Shown: positions 1 to 5,881 of the stretch, in pieces
Layout of the letters: each line of letters begins with the position of its first letter
Position numbering within the stretch: the stretch's first letter is position 1
Origin: Synergistaceae bacterium
GTDB taxonomy: Bacteria; Synergistota; Synergistia; Synergistales; Aminobacteriaceae
Length of the DNA stretch: 7,352 bases
Assembly: GCA_017446645.1 (NCBI GenBank)
Contig: JAFSQO010000394.1
Span: forward strand, 1 to 7,352
Direction: 5' to 3'
Position numbers and translations under genes: made by a program
The notes under the pieces: generated by a model
What the model was told of the DNA's origin: nothing
Databases searched by the model: none
Seen by the model: the letters and a program-made list of their open reading frames with translations, nothing else

Positions 1-1
1 G

Positions 2-349
2 CACATGGACGGCTCATGCTTCTCGTGTGTCCTGAAAATAGTGTTCGTCATGGGAGTACTTGGCCAGCCCGTGAGTTTCTCAGATCTGCCCATGATAGTC
101 TTAGTTGCAGTATTCTCTTCAGTAGGAATGAGCGGAGTCCCCGGAGGCGGTTACATTGGCGAGTACATCATTGCCTCGTTGTTCTTCCCGGAACACATGG
201 AACTGGCTTTCCCAATCTTAGTAGCAATCGGCAACCTCGTCGATCCTCCTGCGACTATGATTAATGCAGCAGGCGATTATGTAGTGTCATTCATTGTTTC
301 AAGGTTTGTTGACGGTCCTGACTGGTTGAAAAAGGCACAACAGTCTTAA
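2..349 (+). CDS. Dicarboxylate/amino acid:cation symporter, C-terminal part (5' end outside window)
   Basis: The frame is open to the left edge, so this is the C-terminal third of a DAACS/SDF-family (GltP/GltPh-like) secondary transporter of the inner membrane, which takes up amino acids or dicarboxylates with Na+ or H+. Visible family landmarks are MDGS at the left edge (the NMDGT sodium motif region of TM7), the HP2 re-entrant loop GVPGGG (residues 44-49 counted from the Met at position 5), and the TM8 signature with D80, N87 and D91, aligning with GltPh D394, N401 and D405. Two positions differ from glutamate/aspartate carriers. The residue before MDGS is His rather than Asn, and the position of GltPh Arg397, which holds the substrate side-chain carboxylate, is Ala83. 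The conserved Asp that binds the amino group is kept, so a neutral amino acid is a possible substrate (inference). The family call is firm; the substrate is not known. Confidence 0.88.
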   Translation, partial: HMDGSCFSCVLKIVFVMGVLGQPVSFSDLPMIVLVAVFSSVGMSGVPGGGYIGEYIIASLFFPEHMELAFPILVAIGNLVDPPATMINAAGDYVVSFIVSRFVDGPDWLKKAQQS

Positions 350-371
350 CTCATCATAAAAAAGTTTCAGG

Positions 372-409
372 CAGTCTGTCTTGCTTATGTGAGGCAGGCT
401 GTTTATTTT
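372..409 (+). terminator. Intrinsic terminator after the symporter gene
   Basis: An 11-bp stem (372-382 with 391-401, including a few G-U pairs) encloses an 8-nt loop and is followed directly by TTTATTTT (402-409). It lies 22 bp past the symporter stop codon and before the secretin promoter, so it separates the two transcription units. Confidence 0.8.
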
Positions 410-480
410 GTGTGAAAAATCTATTTGCTGTTCATTATGCAGTTTTCATGATTGTTATATGCGTAATTTTGCACAACTTC

Positions 481-509
481 TTGCATGTAAAATTACTTAC
501 TTGTATAAT
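481..509 (+). promoter_or_regulatory. Sigma70-type promoter of the secretin gene
   Basis: TTGCAT (481-486) and a perfect TATAAT (504-509) are separated by exactly 17 nt. The expected transcription start is near 516, about 50 nt upstream of the ATG at 565. The promoter lies inside the open frame that begins at the GTG at 412, which argues against that longer start. Confidence 0.7.
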
Positions 510-564
510 TAGCTATAAAAAATTCAAGGCGTGTGAAAAATTCTATAAGGAGAATAATAGAGAA

Positions 565-2238
565 ATGCTTAAAAGATTATCAGTAATAGTATTTATTACT
601 TTTTCGGTCATTACTTCTGCGTGTACTCTTGCATCCGCACGCCCTGTTATGAAGACTCGCACTCAGACTCAGACTCAAAGCACAAAGACAAAAAAATTCA
701 CGGGTAAATATATAACTAACTGTACTATATACCAGCTTGGAGGCTCTGAATTTGTCCTGAAATTTTACGGTAATGAACTCACTGAGCCATTGCTTGAATT
801 CGAGGACGACACAACCAAGATTACGATGATAAATACGAGGTTCCAAGATACAAAATCGATAAATAATTCACTAAGCAAGATAATTACAAGTACACCGATT
901 ATTACGGGTTTTAAAGCCGAAAATCTTCCTGATGATACTGCACTGGTCACCATAAGTTCAGCGAAGCCCGTTCAGGTTCATTCAGGGTCAAAGAGTTATG
1001 ACGGTTACAGCATGAGAATCAAGACCCTTGATGATACAATAGCATTCACCAATTTTGTACCGCCGCCTAAATTAATCCCTGCTCCTGATTATCAGATACC
1101 GTTCAAGGTTGCCAAAAAGATGACCCTTGAGCTTCGTGATGTTGATTTGCGTGATGTCCTAAGAATGATTATGACTGAAATAGGCCGAAACCTGATTATA
1201 GATCCTTCATTTCCTCAGAACGTCATGGTTACTATGTCGCTTAACGATGTCCGTGTTGACGAGATATTTAATTACTTAATGCGTACTTATGACATAGCCT
1301 GTTATTCTGCCGGTAAGAACACTACAGTATTCGGGAGCTTTGAGGGTTTGTATAAACTCTCAGGGAACACTGATACAAAGACATTTAATCTTGCATATGC
1401 CGAACCTGCTGCAGTTAAGACAATGCTTACGGGATTAAGTCATGTACCAGAGGCAAACATAGTAATAGACGAGAGAATGCGGACTCTTCACGTCAGGACT
1501 AACCCGGCCAAGATGCAGGAAGTTACGGATCTGATTAACAGGCTCGATTTGCCTTTGACCCAGGTCATGATAAGAGCAAGCATATTTGAGTTCAACGAGA
1601 CCGCGAACCGTCAAGTCGCTCATGCCCTTAATGTAGCCTACGATGAATATCAGTTGCAGTGGGGTGCAGGAGCCGGCACAATTGTGTGGCAGGATCCCAA
1701 AACTTTAACGTCGATAACGCGTACCATAACAGACAGTTTTACGAATCTTCTCAGCACAGGACAGGGCAAAATTCTCGCAGACCCTTCTGTCATAGCTCTT
1801 GACGGCAAACCTGCGGATATAAGCCTCACTGAAGATTACCCGTATGTCTCAGCTCGTGATGAACAAGGCAATGTTACATGGTCAACTGAAGAAGTAGGCC
1901 CCAAGCTGAAATTTACGCCCAAAGTAGGACGTGACGGCTATATTAATCTTCTTATCGAAATGGAAACGGGAGAAATTATAGGCACATCGGCAGGTTCAAA
2001 CGGTGAAGAGATGCCCAGGACTTCGGAGCGCAAGGTCAAGACGGAAATTCGTGTCAGGGACGGAATGCCCTTCGTAATCGGAGGACTTTTCAGGGAAAAT
2101 AACACTAAGACAGTATTAAAGATACCAGTGCTTGGCGATATTCCGCTTTTAGGCTCGCTGTTCAAGACTACTTCAAATTCCAAGAATAAATCTCAGGTCG
2201 TCATGATTGTTACGCCGTATATTCTTGATAAGCATTGA
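565..2238 (+). CDS. Outer-membrane secretin (PilQ/GspD-like)
   Basis: This 557-residue protein should form the multimeric outer-membrane channel of a type IV pilus or type II secretion machine. Residues 1-25 are a classic signal peptide with a K-R start, a hydrophobic core and an A-S-A cleavage site. A TQ-rich linker follows, coded by an ACTCAG hexamer repeat at 661-677, and then a poorly conserved N-terminal region. An STN/N0 domain lies at about 186-216 (LELRDVDLRDVL), an N1-type KH-like domain at about 271-330, and the secretin core at about 333-554. The core shows ILADPSV, an RTSERKVKTEIRV strand, GMPFVIGGLF and IPVLGDIPLLGSLF, all typical of the secretin family. The ATG at 565 is preferred because it follows AAGGAG (547-552), starts a signal peptide and lies downstream of a good promoter. 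A GTG at 412 would add 51 implausible residues ahead of the signal peptide. No pilin, ATPase or PilMNOP gene is visible nearby, so PilQ versus GspD cannot be decided. Confidence 0.88.
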   Translation: MLKRLSVIVFITFSVITSACTLASARPVMKTRTQTQTQSTKTKKFTGKYITNCTIYQLGGSEFVLKFYGNELTEPLLEFEDDTTKITMINTRFQDTKSINNSLSKIITSTPIITGFKAENLPDDTALVTISSAKPVQVHSGSKSYDGYSMRIKTLDDTIAFTNFVPPPKLIPAPDYQIPFKVAKKMTLELRDVDLRDVLRMIMTEIGRNLIIDPSFPQNVMVTMSLNDVRVDEIFNYLMRTYDIACYSAGKNTTVFGSFEGLYKLSGNTDTKTFNLAYAEPAAVKTMLTGLSHVPEANIVIDERMRTLHVRTNPAKMQEVTDLINRLDLPLTQVMIRASIFEFNETANRQVAHALNVAYDEYQLQWGAGAGTIVWQDPKTLTSITRTITDSFTNLLSTGQGKILADPSVIALDGKPADISLTEDYPYVSARDEQGNVTWSTEEVGPKLKFTPKVGRDGYINLLIEMETGEIIGTSAGSNGEEMPRTSERKVKTEIRVRDGMPFVIGGLFRENNTKTVLKIPVLGDIPLLGSLFKTTSNSKNKSQVVMIVTPYILDKH

Positions 2239-2265
2239 TAATAAATGACGCGAATGTAATATAAT
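2235..2265 (+). promoter_or_regulatory. Candidate promoter of the efp cluster
   Basis: A perfect TATAAT (2260-2265) is preceded by TTGATA (2235-2240), but with a 19-nt spacer, longer than ideal. It lies between the secretin stop and efp, about 58 nt before the efp start. No terminator is visible after the secretin gene, so read-through into efp is also possible. Confidence 0.45.
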
Positions 2266-2322
2266 AAACAAGCAATTAAATCACACATGTAATTTTATTT
2301 AATCAGGAGGTAGAAGAAAAGC

Positions 2323-2898
2323 ATGGCACAGGAAGTTACAGATACTACGAAATTTTACGTAGGCTTGAAACTGCGCTGGCAGGGTGCTATATGGGAAATA
2401 GTAGAGTACAGTCATCACAAGATGGGACGCGGGGGAGCAGTTGTCCGCACTAAATTACGCAACGTAGAGACAGGTGCACTCAAGGAGAACGCTTTTAATC
2501 CAGGGGAGAAATTCGAGCGCATAATCTACGAGGACAAACCGGCCCAGTACTCATATAGAGATGGTCAGGATTATGTATTTATGGATCTCGCAACTTATGA
2601 GGAGATGAGACTCTCGCCCGAAGTTTTAGGTGACGCAGCAAAGTACTTAGTCGATGACATTGAAATTCAGATTGAGTACTTTGAAGGCAAGGTAATGGGC
2701 ATAGAATTACCCAAGAGCGTAACTATGAAGGTAGTCGAGACTCCTCCGGCTTTCAAAGGCGATACAGTAACAGGGGGCGGCAAACCTGCAACACTTGAGA
2801 CAGGGTTAGTCGTAACCGTTCCCGTCTTTATCGAACCCGGCGAGGATGTAGTAGTTGACACTCGCACCGGACTTTATCTTGAACGAGCAAAGAAATAA
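2323..2898 (+). CDS. efp: Translation elongation factor P
   Basis: EF-P binds between the P and E sites of stalled ribosomes and helps peptide-bond formation at polyproline stretches. The 191-residue protein has the normal three-domain layout: a KOW-like domain I (about 1-68), OB domain II (about 70-133) and OB domain III (about 135-190). Domain III carries the EF-P signature (KPATLETGLVVTVPVFIEPG, then VDTRTGLYLER). The tip loop of domain I, which reaches the P-site tRNA, reads HHKMGRGGA. Arg36 sits where E. coli has the modified Lys34, and Met34 replaces the usual Pro of PGKG. A strong AGGAGG (2305-2310) lies 12 nt before the ATG. The gene heads a compact cluster with the Asp23 gene 3 nt downstream. 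The identification is certain; the modification state of Arg36 is unknown, and no modification gene is seen in the window. Confidence 0.97.
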   Translation: MAQEVTDTTKFYVGLKLRWQGAIWEIVEYSHHKMGRGGAVVRTKLRNVETGALKENAFNPGEKFERIIYEDKPAQYSYRDGQDYVFMDLATYEEMRLSPEVLGDAAKYLVDDIEIQIEYFEGKVMGIELPKSVTMKVVETPPAFKGDTVTGGGKPATLETGLVVTVPVFIEPGEDVVVDTRTGLYLERAKK

Positions 2899-2901
2899 AT
2901 A

Positions 2902-3330
2902 ATGCCTGCGTCAAGTATTGATATTGATAATGTAGATAAGAAGGCTGCAGACGGCGGACTGATTCACATATCAGAAGACGTTATAGCTGAACTTGCAAGA
3001 AAAACCATTCAGGGAATTCCCAACATCAAGATGGCTGCTAAGTTTGTTCCCAAATTCGGAATCGGACGCAAGGGCAAATCGGGCAGTATTCGGGTTTCTG
3101 TCGAACATTCTCAAGGGGTAATAGATATAGACGCATATGTCCTTGTCAGGTACGGCCAGAGAATTCCGGATCTTGCCTGGGACGTTCAGGAAAAGATAAA
3201 GGACAACCTCGAACGCTATACGGGCTATAATGTCAGAGCAGTAAACGTAAACGTTCAGGGCATATACACGAATGCAGGCGATAACTTCCAGCTTAACATA
3301 GAGTCTGCACCTGATGAAGAGGGCGACTGA
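2902..3330 (+). CDS. Asp23/Gls24 family envelope stress protein
   Basis: A 142-residue Asp23/Gls24 (DUF322) protein. After a polar leader of about 18 residues, the family fold begins with GLIHISEDVIAELARKTI (19-36). It continues with a basic glycine-rich stretch (KFGIGRKGKSG), beta strands (IRVSVEHSQGVIDIDAYVLVRYG), the helix DLAWDVQEKIKDNLERYTG and the closing strand VRAVNVNVQGI. Members in Firmicutes (Asp23, YqhY, YloU) are cytosolic proteins linked to the envelope or to acetyl-CoA carboxylase control; the biochemical role is poorly defined. The position between efp and nusB matches the common place of YqhY-type genes. The start lies 3 nt after the efp stop without a strong Shine-Dalgarno, suggesting translational coupling. 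The stop overlaps the next gene (TGATG), which points to partnership with the membrane protein that follows. Confidence 0.9.
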   Translation: MPASSIDIDNVDKKAADGGLIHISEDVIAELARKTIQGIPNIKMAAKFVPKFGIGRKGKSGSIRVSVEHSQGVIDIDAYVLVRYGQRIPDLAWDVQEKIKDNLERYTGYNVRAVNVNVQGIYTNAGDNFQLNIESAPDEEGD

Positions 3331-3800
3331 TGTATTTTCAGTGGCGCAGCACTCCCTACGGAATAATAAGAATATCCTGTGAAGGTCTGTATAACTTTGC
3401 AGATAGGACGATAAAGTCAAAACTTAGGCTTTATAGTGTAACTCTCTCACCTTTTGCTTTAGAGTCAGAGTCAAAAACAGAGTCAGATTCTGCTGGGTTG
3501 AGCATAGTGTTCATTGACGAAGAGAATTTACAAGACCAGACACGCGACAAAATCAAGAGTCATTATGAGGCCGTGTTAAAACCAATGGGAATTATTTCAG
3601 AAGTAATATGGGCAGCTCCTGACAAGGGAATTGCTCATATACTCCAGAATTCATGGACATGGGCAGGAATTGCAGCGTGTGCAGCGATAATCACGACAGC
3701 AGGTTTTGAGGGCTTTTTCTGGACTGCGTTCTGGGGTTCTGCGGCATGGTTTGCGGCGAAGGCTTTGGCATTAATTACAAGATTTTTCAGGGGTGCTTAA
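3330..3800 (+). CDS. Small membrane protein with a degenerate Asp23-like domain (AmaP-like role suspected)
   Basis: I do not recognise a named family for this 156-residue protein. Its N-terminal part resembles the upstream Asp23 protein. GIIRISCEGLYNFADRTI (11-28) aligns without gaps to residues 19-36 of that protein with 7 of 18 identities, including the I-S and A..TI positions. A later KIK helix and a hydrophobic strand also match in order. An acidic serine-rich insert (ESESKTESDS, 45-54) replaces the glycine-rich loop. The C-terminal third is a hydrophobic hairpin, about 109-126 and 129-147, rich in Trp, Phe and Ala, ending in a short basic tail (RFFRGA). The start codon overlaps the stop of the Asp23 gene, with AGAGGG 6 nt upstream. 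In staphylococci AmaP anchors Asp23 to the membrane. This protein could do the same with the domain order reversed (inference). The gene being real is well supported; its function is not. Confidence 0.85.
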   Translation: MYFQWRSTPYGIIRISCEGLYNFADRTIKSKLRLYSVTLSPFALESESKTESDSAGLSIVFIDEENLQDQTRDKIKSHYEAVLKPMGIISEVIWAAPDKGIAHILQNSWTWAGIAACAAIITTAGFEGFFWTAFWGSAAWFAAKALALITRFFRGA

Positions 3801-3806
3801 CTTAAC

Positions 3807-4304
3807 ATGACAGCCAAAAAAGTAATCAAGAAAAACAACAGGAAATTTATAGGCAAAAAATTCGAGGCCCTTCACAGGTCGCGTGAACTTGCAGTGCAGT
3901 TTCTGTACTCGCTCGATATTGACCCGGAGCAGGACTTTGACTCATCGCTTGAGTTATTCCTGAATCATGACGAAATCACCCAGAATGACAGTCAGGAAAT
4001 CAAAGAACGCTGCAGGAGTTTAGCCAGTGAAGTCCATAACAGAAAGAATGAAATAGACGCGTTATTGCTTCGCATAGTAACAGGTTGGAGACCGGACAGA
4101 ATGGTCAGCGTAGACAGGACTGTACTGCGCCTGATGACCCTTGAGGGTTTCATGTTGAAGGCCCTTCCTGTGAAGTCGGCGATAATTGAAGCAGTGAAAC
4201 TTGCAAATGATTTCGGGACCAAGGAATCGTCAAGATTTGTTCACGGCGTTATGTTCAGGGCGGAGCAATTTTTTAAAGAGCATAATCAGGAGGAACAGGC
4301 TTAA
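3807..4304 (+). CDS. nusB: Transcription antitermination factor NusB
   Basis: NusB pairs with S10 (NusE), binds boxA RNA and supports antitermination of rRNA operons. The 165-residue all-helical protein shows the family features in order: the Arg-rich RNA-binding start HRSRELAVQFLY (23-34), a variable middle (35-80), IDALLLRIVTGWRPDRMVSVDRTVLRL (83-109), then LPVKSAIIEAVKLANDFG (120-137) and SSRFVHGVMF (141-150), equivalent to the usual FVNGVLD end. It has an extra basic N-terminal tail of about 20 residues (KKVIKKNNRKFIGKK), making it somewhat longer than the common 130-150 residues. An AGGGGTG lies 11 nt upstream. It sits 6 nt after the membrane protein gene and 2 nt before the glycosyltransferase gene, inside one apparent operon. 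Confidence 0.95.
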   Translation: MTAKKVIKKNNRKFIGKKFEALHRSRELAVQFLYSLDIDPEQDFDSSLELFLNHDEITQNDSQEIKERCRSLASEVHNRKNEIDALLLRIVTGWRPDRMVSVDRTVLRLMTLEGFMLKALPVKSAIIEAVKLANDFGTKESSRFVHGVMFRAEQFFKEHNQEEQA

Positions 4305-4306
4305 TC

Positions 4307-5302
4307 ATGGCTCAAATTGATATATTATTAGCGGCTTATAACGGCGAAAAATTTATAGCAGAACAGATAGATTCGATTCTTGCTCAGACTTTTCAGGATT
4401 TCAGGCTTGTTATACGCGATGACGGTTCAAATGACAAGACTCCTGAAATTATAGAAGATTACGCGAATAAGTATCCGGATAAGATTCAAGTTATTCACGA
4501 TGATGCAGTATGCAAGCACCCTACGAAAAACTTTTTCCAGTTAATGAAGTATGCTCAGGCAGATTATGTTATGTTTTCTGACCAGGATGATTACTGGCTG
4601 CCGTACAAAGTGCAAATCACGTTGGATTACATGAAGAAGGCAGAACGCGATAACCCGAATAAACCTGTGTTGATATTTACGGGACTTCAGATTGTAGACG
4701 AAAATCTTAAAAGCATGGATGACTTAATGAGCCTTGATTTTCCCGAGTCAAGATATACTTTCATGGAACTTCTTCCCTGTAATTGCGCTGCTGGTTGTAC
4801 TCAGATGATGAACCGTGAGTGTTATTCAAATCTGGGAGAATTTCATGAAAATATACGGCTTCATGATTGGTGGACTATTCTTTATGCAGCTGCTTTTGGC
4901 GTGGTTATTCGCGTGCCTATGGCGTTAATTCTTTACAGGCAGCACGGAAATAATGCTATAGGAGCAAGTATAGATAGACCTCAAGTCGGTGAAGGGGGCA
5001 TACTTAAAAAAATCGCGAGTGTATTGCGGCTTATAACGAGACCTGTTCGCAAAGTTAAATCAATTATTCATAAGGCCTGGTATATGCGGGGTCAAAACGA
5101 ATTCTTCAAGACAAGCTACTCTGACAAAATGAGCAATGAGAGGCTTTCCGAGCTTAATGAGTATTTGGAACTTTTCAGCGACAGCATTATCACGCGATTC
5201 AGAGCTATGAGAAAACTTCGCAATCTTTATCAGTTTGAACACTACATTGGCAGAATTTCACGGCTTCTGCTTGTTTTGTTCGGTAACAGAAAAGAGAAAT
5301 AA
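4307..5302 (+). CDS. Family 2 glycosyltransferase, rhamnosyltransferase-like
   Basis: A 331-residue GT-A fold glycosyltransferase that should move a sugar from a nucleotide-sugar donor onto a cell-surface glycan at the cytoplasmic face of the inner membrane. The N-terminal nucleotide-binding half starts ILLAAYNGEKFIAEQIDSIL (6-25) and contains VIRDDGSNDKT (35-45). The metal-binding acidic motif is FSDQDDYW (90-97). The acceptor-side part contains CAAGCTQMMNREC (160-172), HDWW (186-189) and YRQHGNNAIG (210-219). This set is typical of GT2 proteins annotated as alpha-L-rhamnosyltransferases of the RgpA/RgpB type; the actual sugar cannot be read from sequence. The last 100 residues are basic and helical, with no clear transmembrane span. 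AGGAGG (4288-4293), inside the end of nusB, serves as its ribosome binding site 13 nt away. It is the last gene of the cluster, and its tie to nusB is probably positional, not functional. Confidence 0.9.
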   Translation: MAQIDILLAAYNGEKFIAEQIDSILAQTFQDFRLVIRDDGSNDKTPEIIEDYANKYPDKIQVIHDDAVCKHPTKNFFQLMKYAQADYVMFSDQDDYWLPYKVQITLDYMKKAERDNPNKPVLIFTGLQIVDENLKSMDDLMSLDFPESRYTFMELLPCNCAAGCTQMMNRECYSNLGEFHENIRLHDWWTILYAAAFGVVIRVPMALILYRQHGNNAIGASIDRPQVGEGGILKKIASVLRLITRPVRKVKSIIHKAWYMRGQNEFFKTSYSDKMSNERLSELNEYLELFSDSIITRFRAMRKLRNLYQFEHYIGRISRLLLVLFGNRKEK

Positions 5303-5303
5303 A

Positions 5304-5325
5304 TCCCCCGGCAAACCAGGGGGGA
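5304..5325 (-). terminator. GC-rich hairpin terminator between convergent genes
   Basis: A run of five C (5305-5309) pairs with a run of six G (5319-5324). Two inner G-C pairs close a CAAA loop, with one bulged A. Read on the minus strand, the hairpin is followed by a U-rich tail (ATTTATTTCTCTTTT), making it a convincing terminator for birA-bioY, 22 bp after the bioY stop. Read on the plus strand there is no immediate U tract, so it is a weaker stop for the glycosyltransferase transcript. Confidence 0.72.
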
Positions 5326-5347
5326 CTCTGCTAACTCTATTATTTAT

Positions 5348-5878
5348 TTATCGCCGCCAGGTAAAGTCGTCAGGGAAGAACTTCGTCAACCTCTGAACTA
5401 TCAAACCTGCTGCAAGACACTTCACGAAATCACCGGGCAAGGGCATCAACACGAAATATAATAACAGCATCTTCGCTCCCATTTCATTGCCGAGATAATA
5501 TTTATATACTACATAATAGTATGGAATTCCCACTGCGTAAATCACTGCGATACCTGCAAGTGCTCCGAGCGTCCATGTTGACAAACAAGGCCGAAATCTT
5601 TCTGCAATATAGCCTGCAATTCCTGAGCCAAAGACAAAGCCTATGATATACCCGAATGTAGGATTAAAGACGCTGCCGGTAAAGACAGGAAGCCCTGCAA
5701 GTCCTGCGCCGATATATACGAGAACTGAGACAGGCCCGAATTTATGACCCAGAACCAAACCAGATAATACGACAAATAAAGTCTGCAAAGTCAACGGCAG
5801 AAGCGGAGTCGGTATCTTTATGTAAGTCCCGATTGTGATGAGTGCTGCAAAAAGTGCTGACAAGATATAATTTTTCAT
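5348..5878 (-). CDS. bioY: Biotin transporter BioY (ECF S component)
   Basis: BioY is the biotin-binding membrane S component of energy-coupling factor transporters. The 176-residue hydrophobic protein has about six membrane segments. It shows the BioY pattern near the N-terminus: a first helix (5-20), then IPTPLLPLTLQTLFVVLSGLV (22-42), the glycine-rich GHKFGPVSVLVYIGAGLAGLPVF (44-66) and PTFGYIIGF (73-81). The late MPLPGDFVKC (145-154) also fits. No ecfA or ecfT gene is present in the window, so it presumably uses a shared energizing module encoded elsewhere, or acts alone as reported for some BioY proteins. It starts 3 nt after birA ends, with a strong AGGAGG 9 nt upstream, and is clearly co-transcribed with birA. 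This pairing supports biotin as the substrate and repression by BirA. Confidence 0.95.
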   Translation of the reverse strand: MKNYILSALFAALITIGTYIKIPTPLLPLTLQTLFVVLSGLVLGHKFGPVSVLVYIGAGLAGLPVFTGSVFNPTFGYIIGFVFGSGIAGYIAERFRPCLSTWTLGALAGIAVIYAVGIPYYYVVYKYYLGNEMGAKMLLLYFVLMPLPGDFVKCLAAGLIVQRLTKFFPDDFTWRR

Positions 5879-5881
5879 GAA

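Noticed and set aside
580..846. 88-codon minus-strand open frame opposite the secretin signal peptide region
   Set aside because: A shadow frame of the secretin gene with low-complexity sequence and no supporting start signals.
2275..2303. AT-only inverted repeat ATTAAAT / ATTTAAT before efp
   Set aside because: Seven A/T pairs with a 15-nt gap in AT-rich DNA is expected by chance; it has no U tract and no regulatory context.
2971..3420. 149-codon open frame on the minus strand
   Set aside because: It lies opposite the well-supported Asp23 gene and the start of the next gene, has a Cys/Tyr-rich composition unlike a real protein, and shows no ribosome binding site or family pattern.
4307..5302. 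The GT2 protein as the enzyme that rhamnosylates EF-P Arg36
   Set aside because: Known EF-P arginine rhamnosyltransferase (EarP) is a different fold family (GT-B type). This protein has the DQDD motif and acceptor region of polysaccharide GT2 enzymes, and proximity alone is not evidence.
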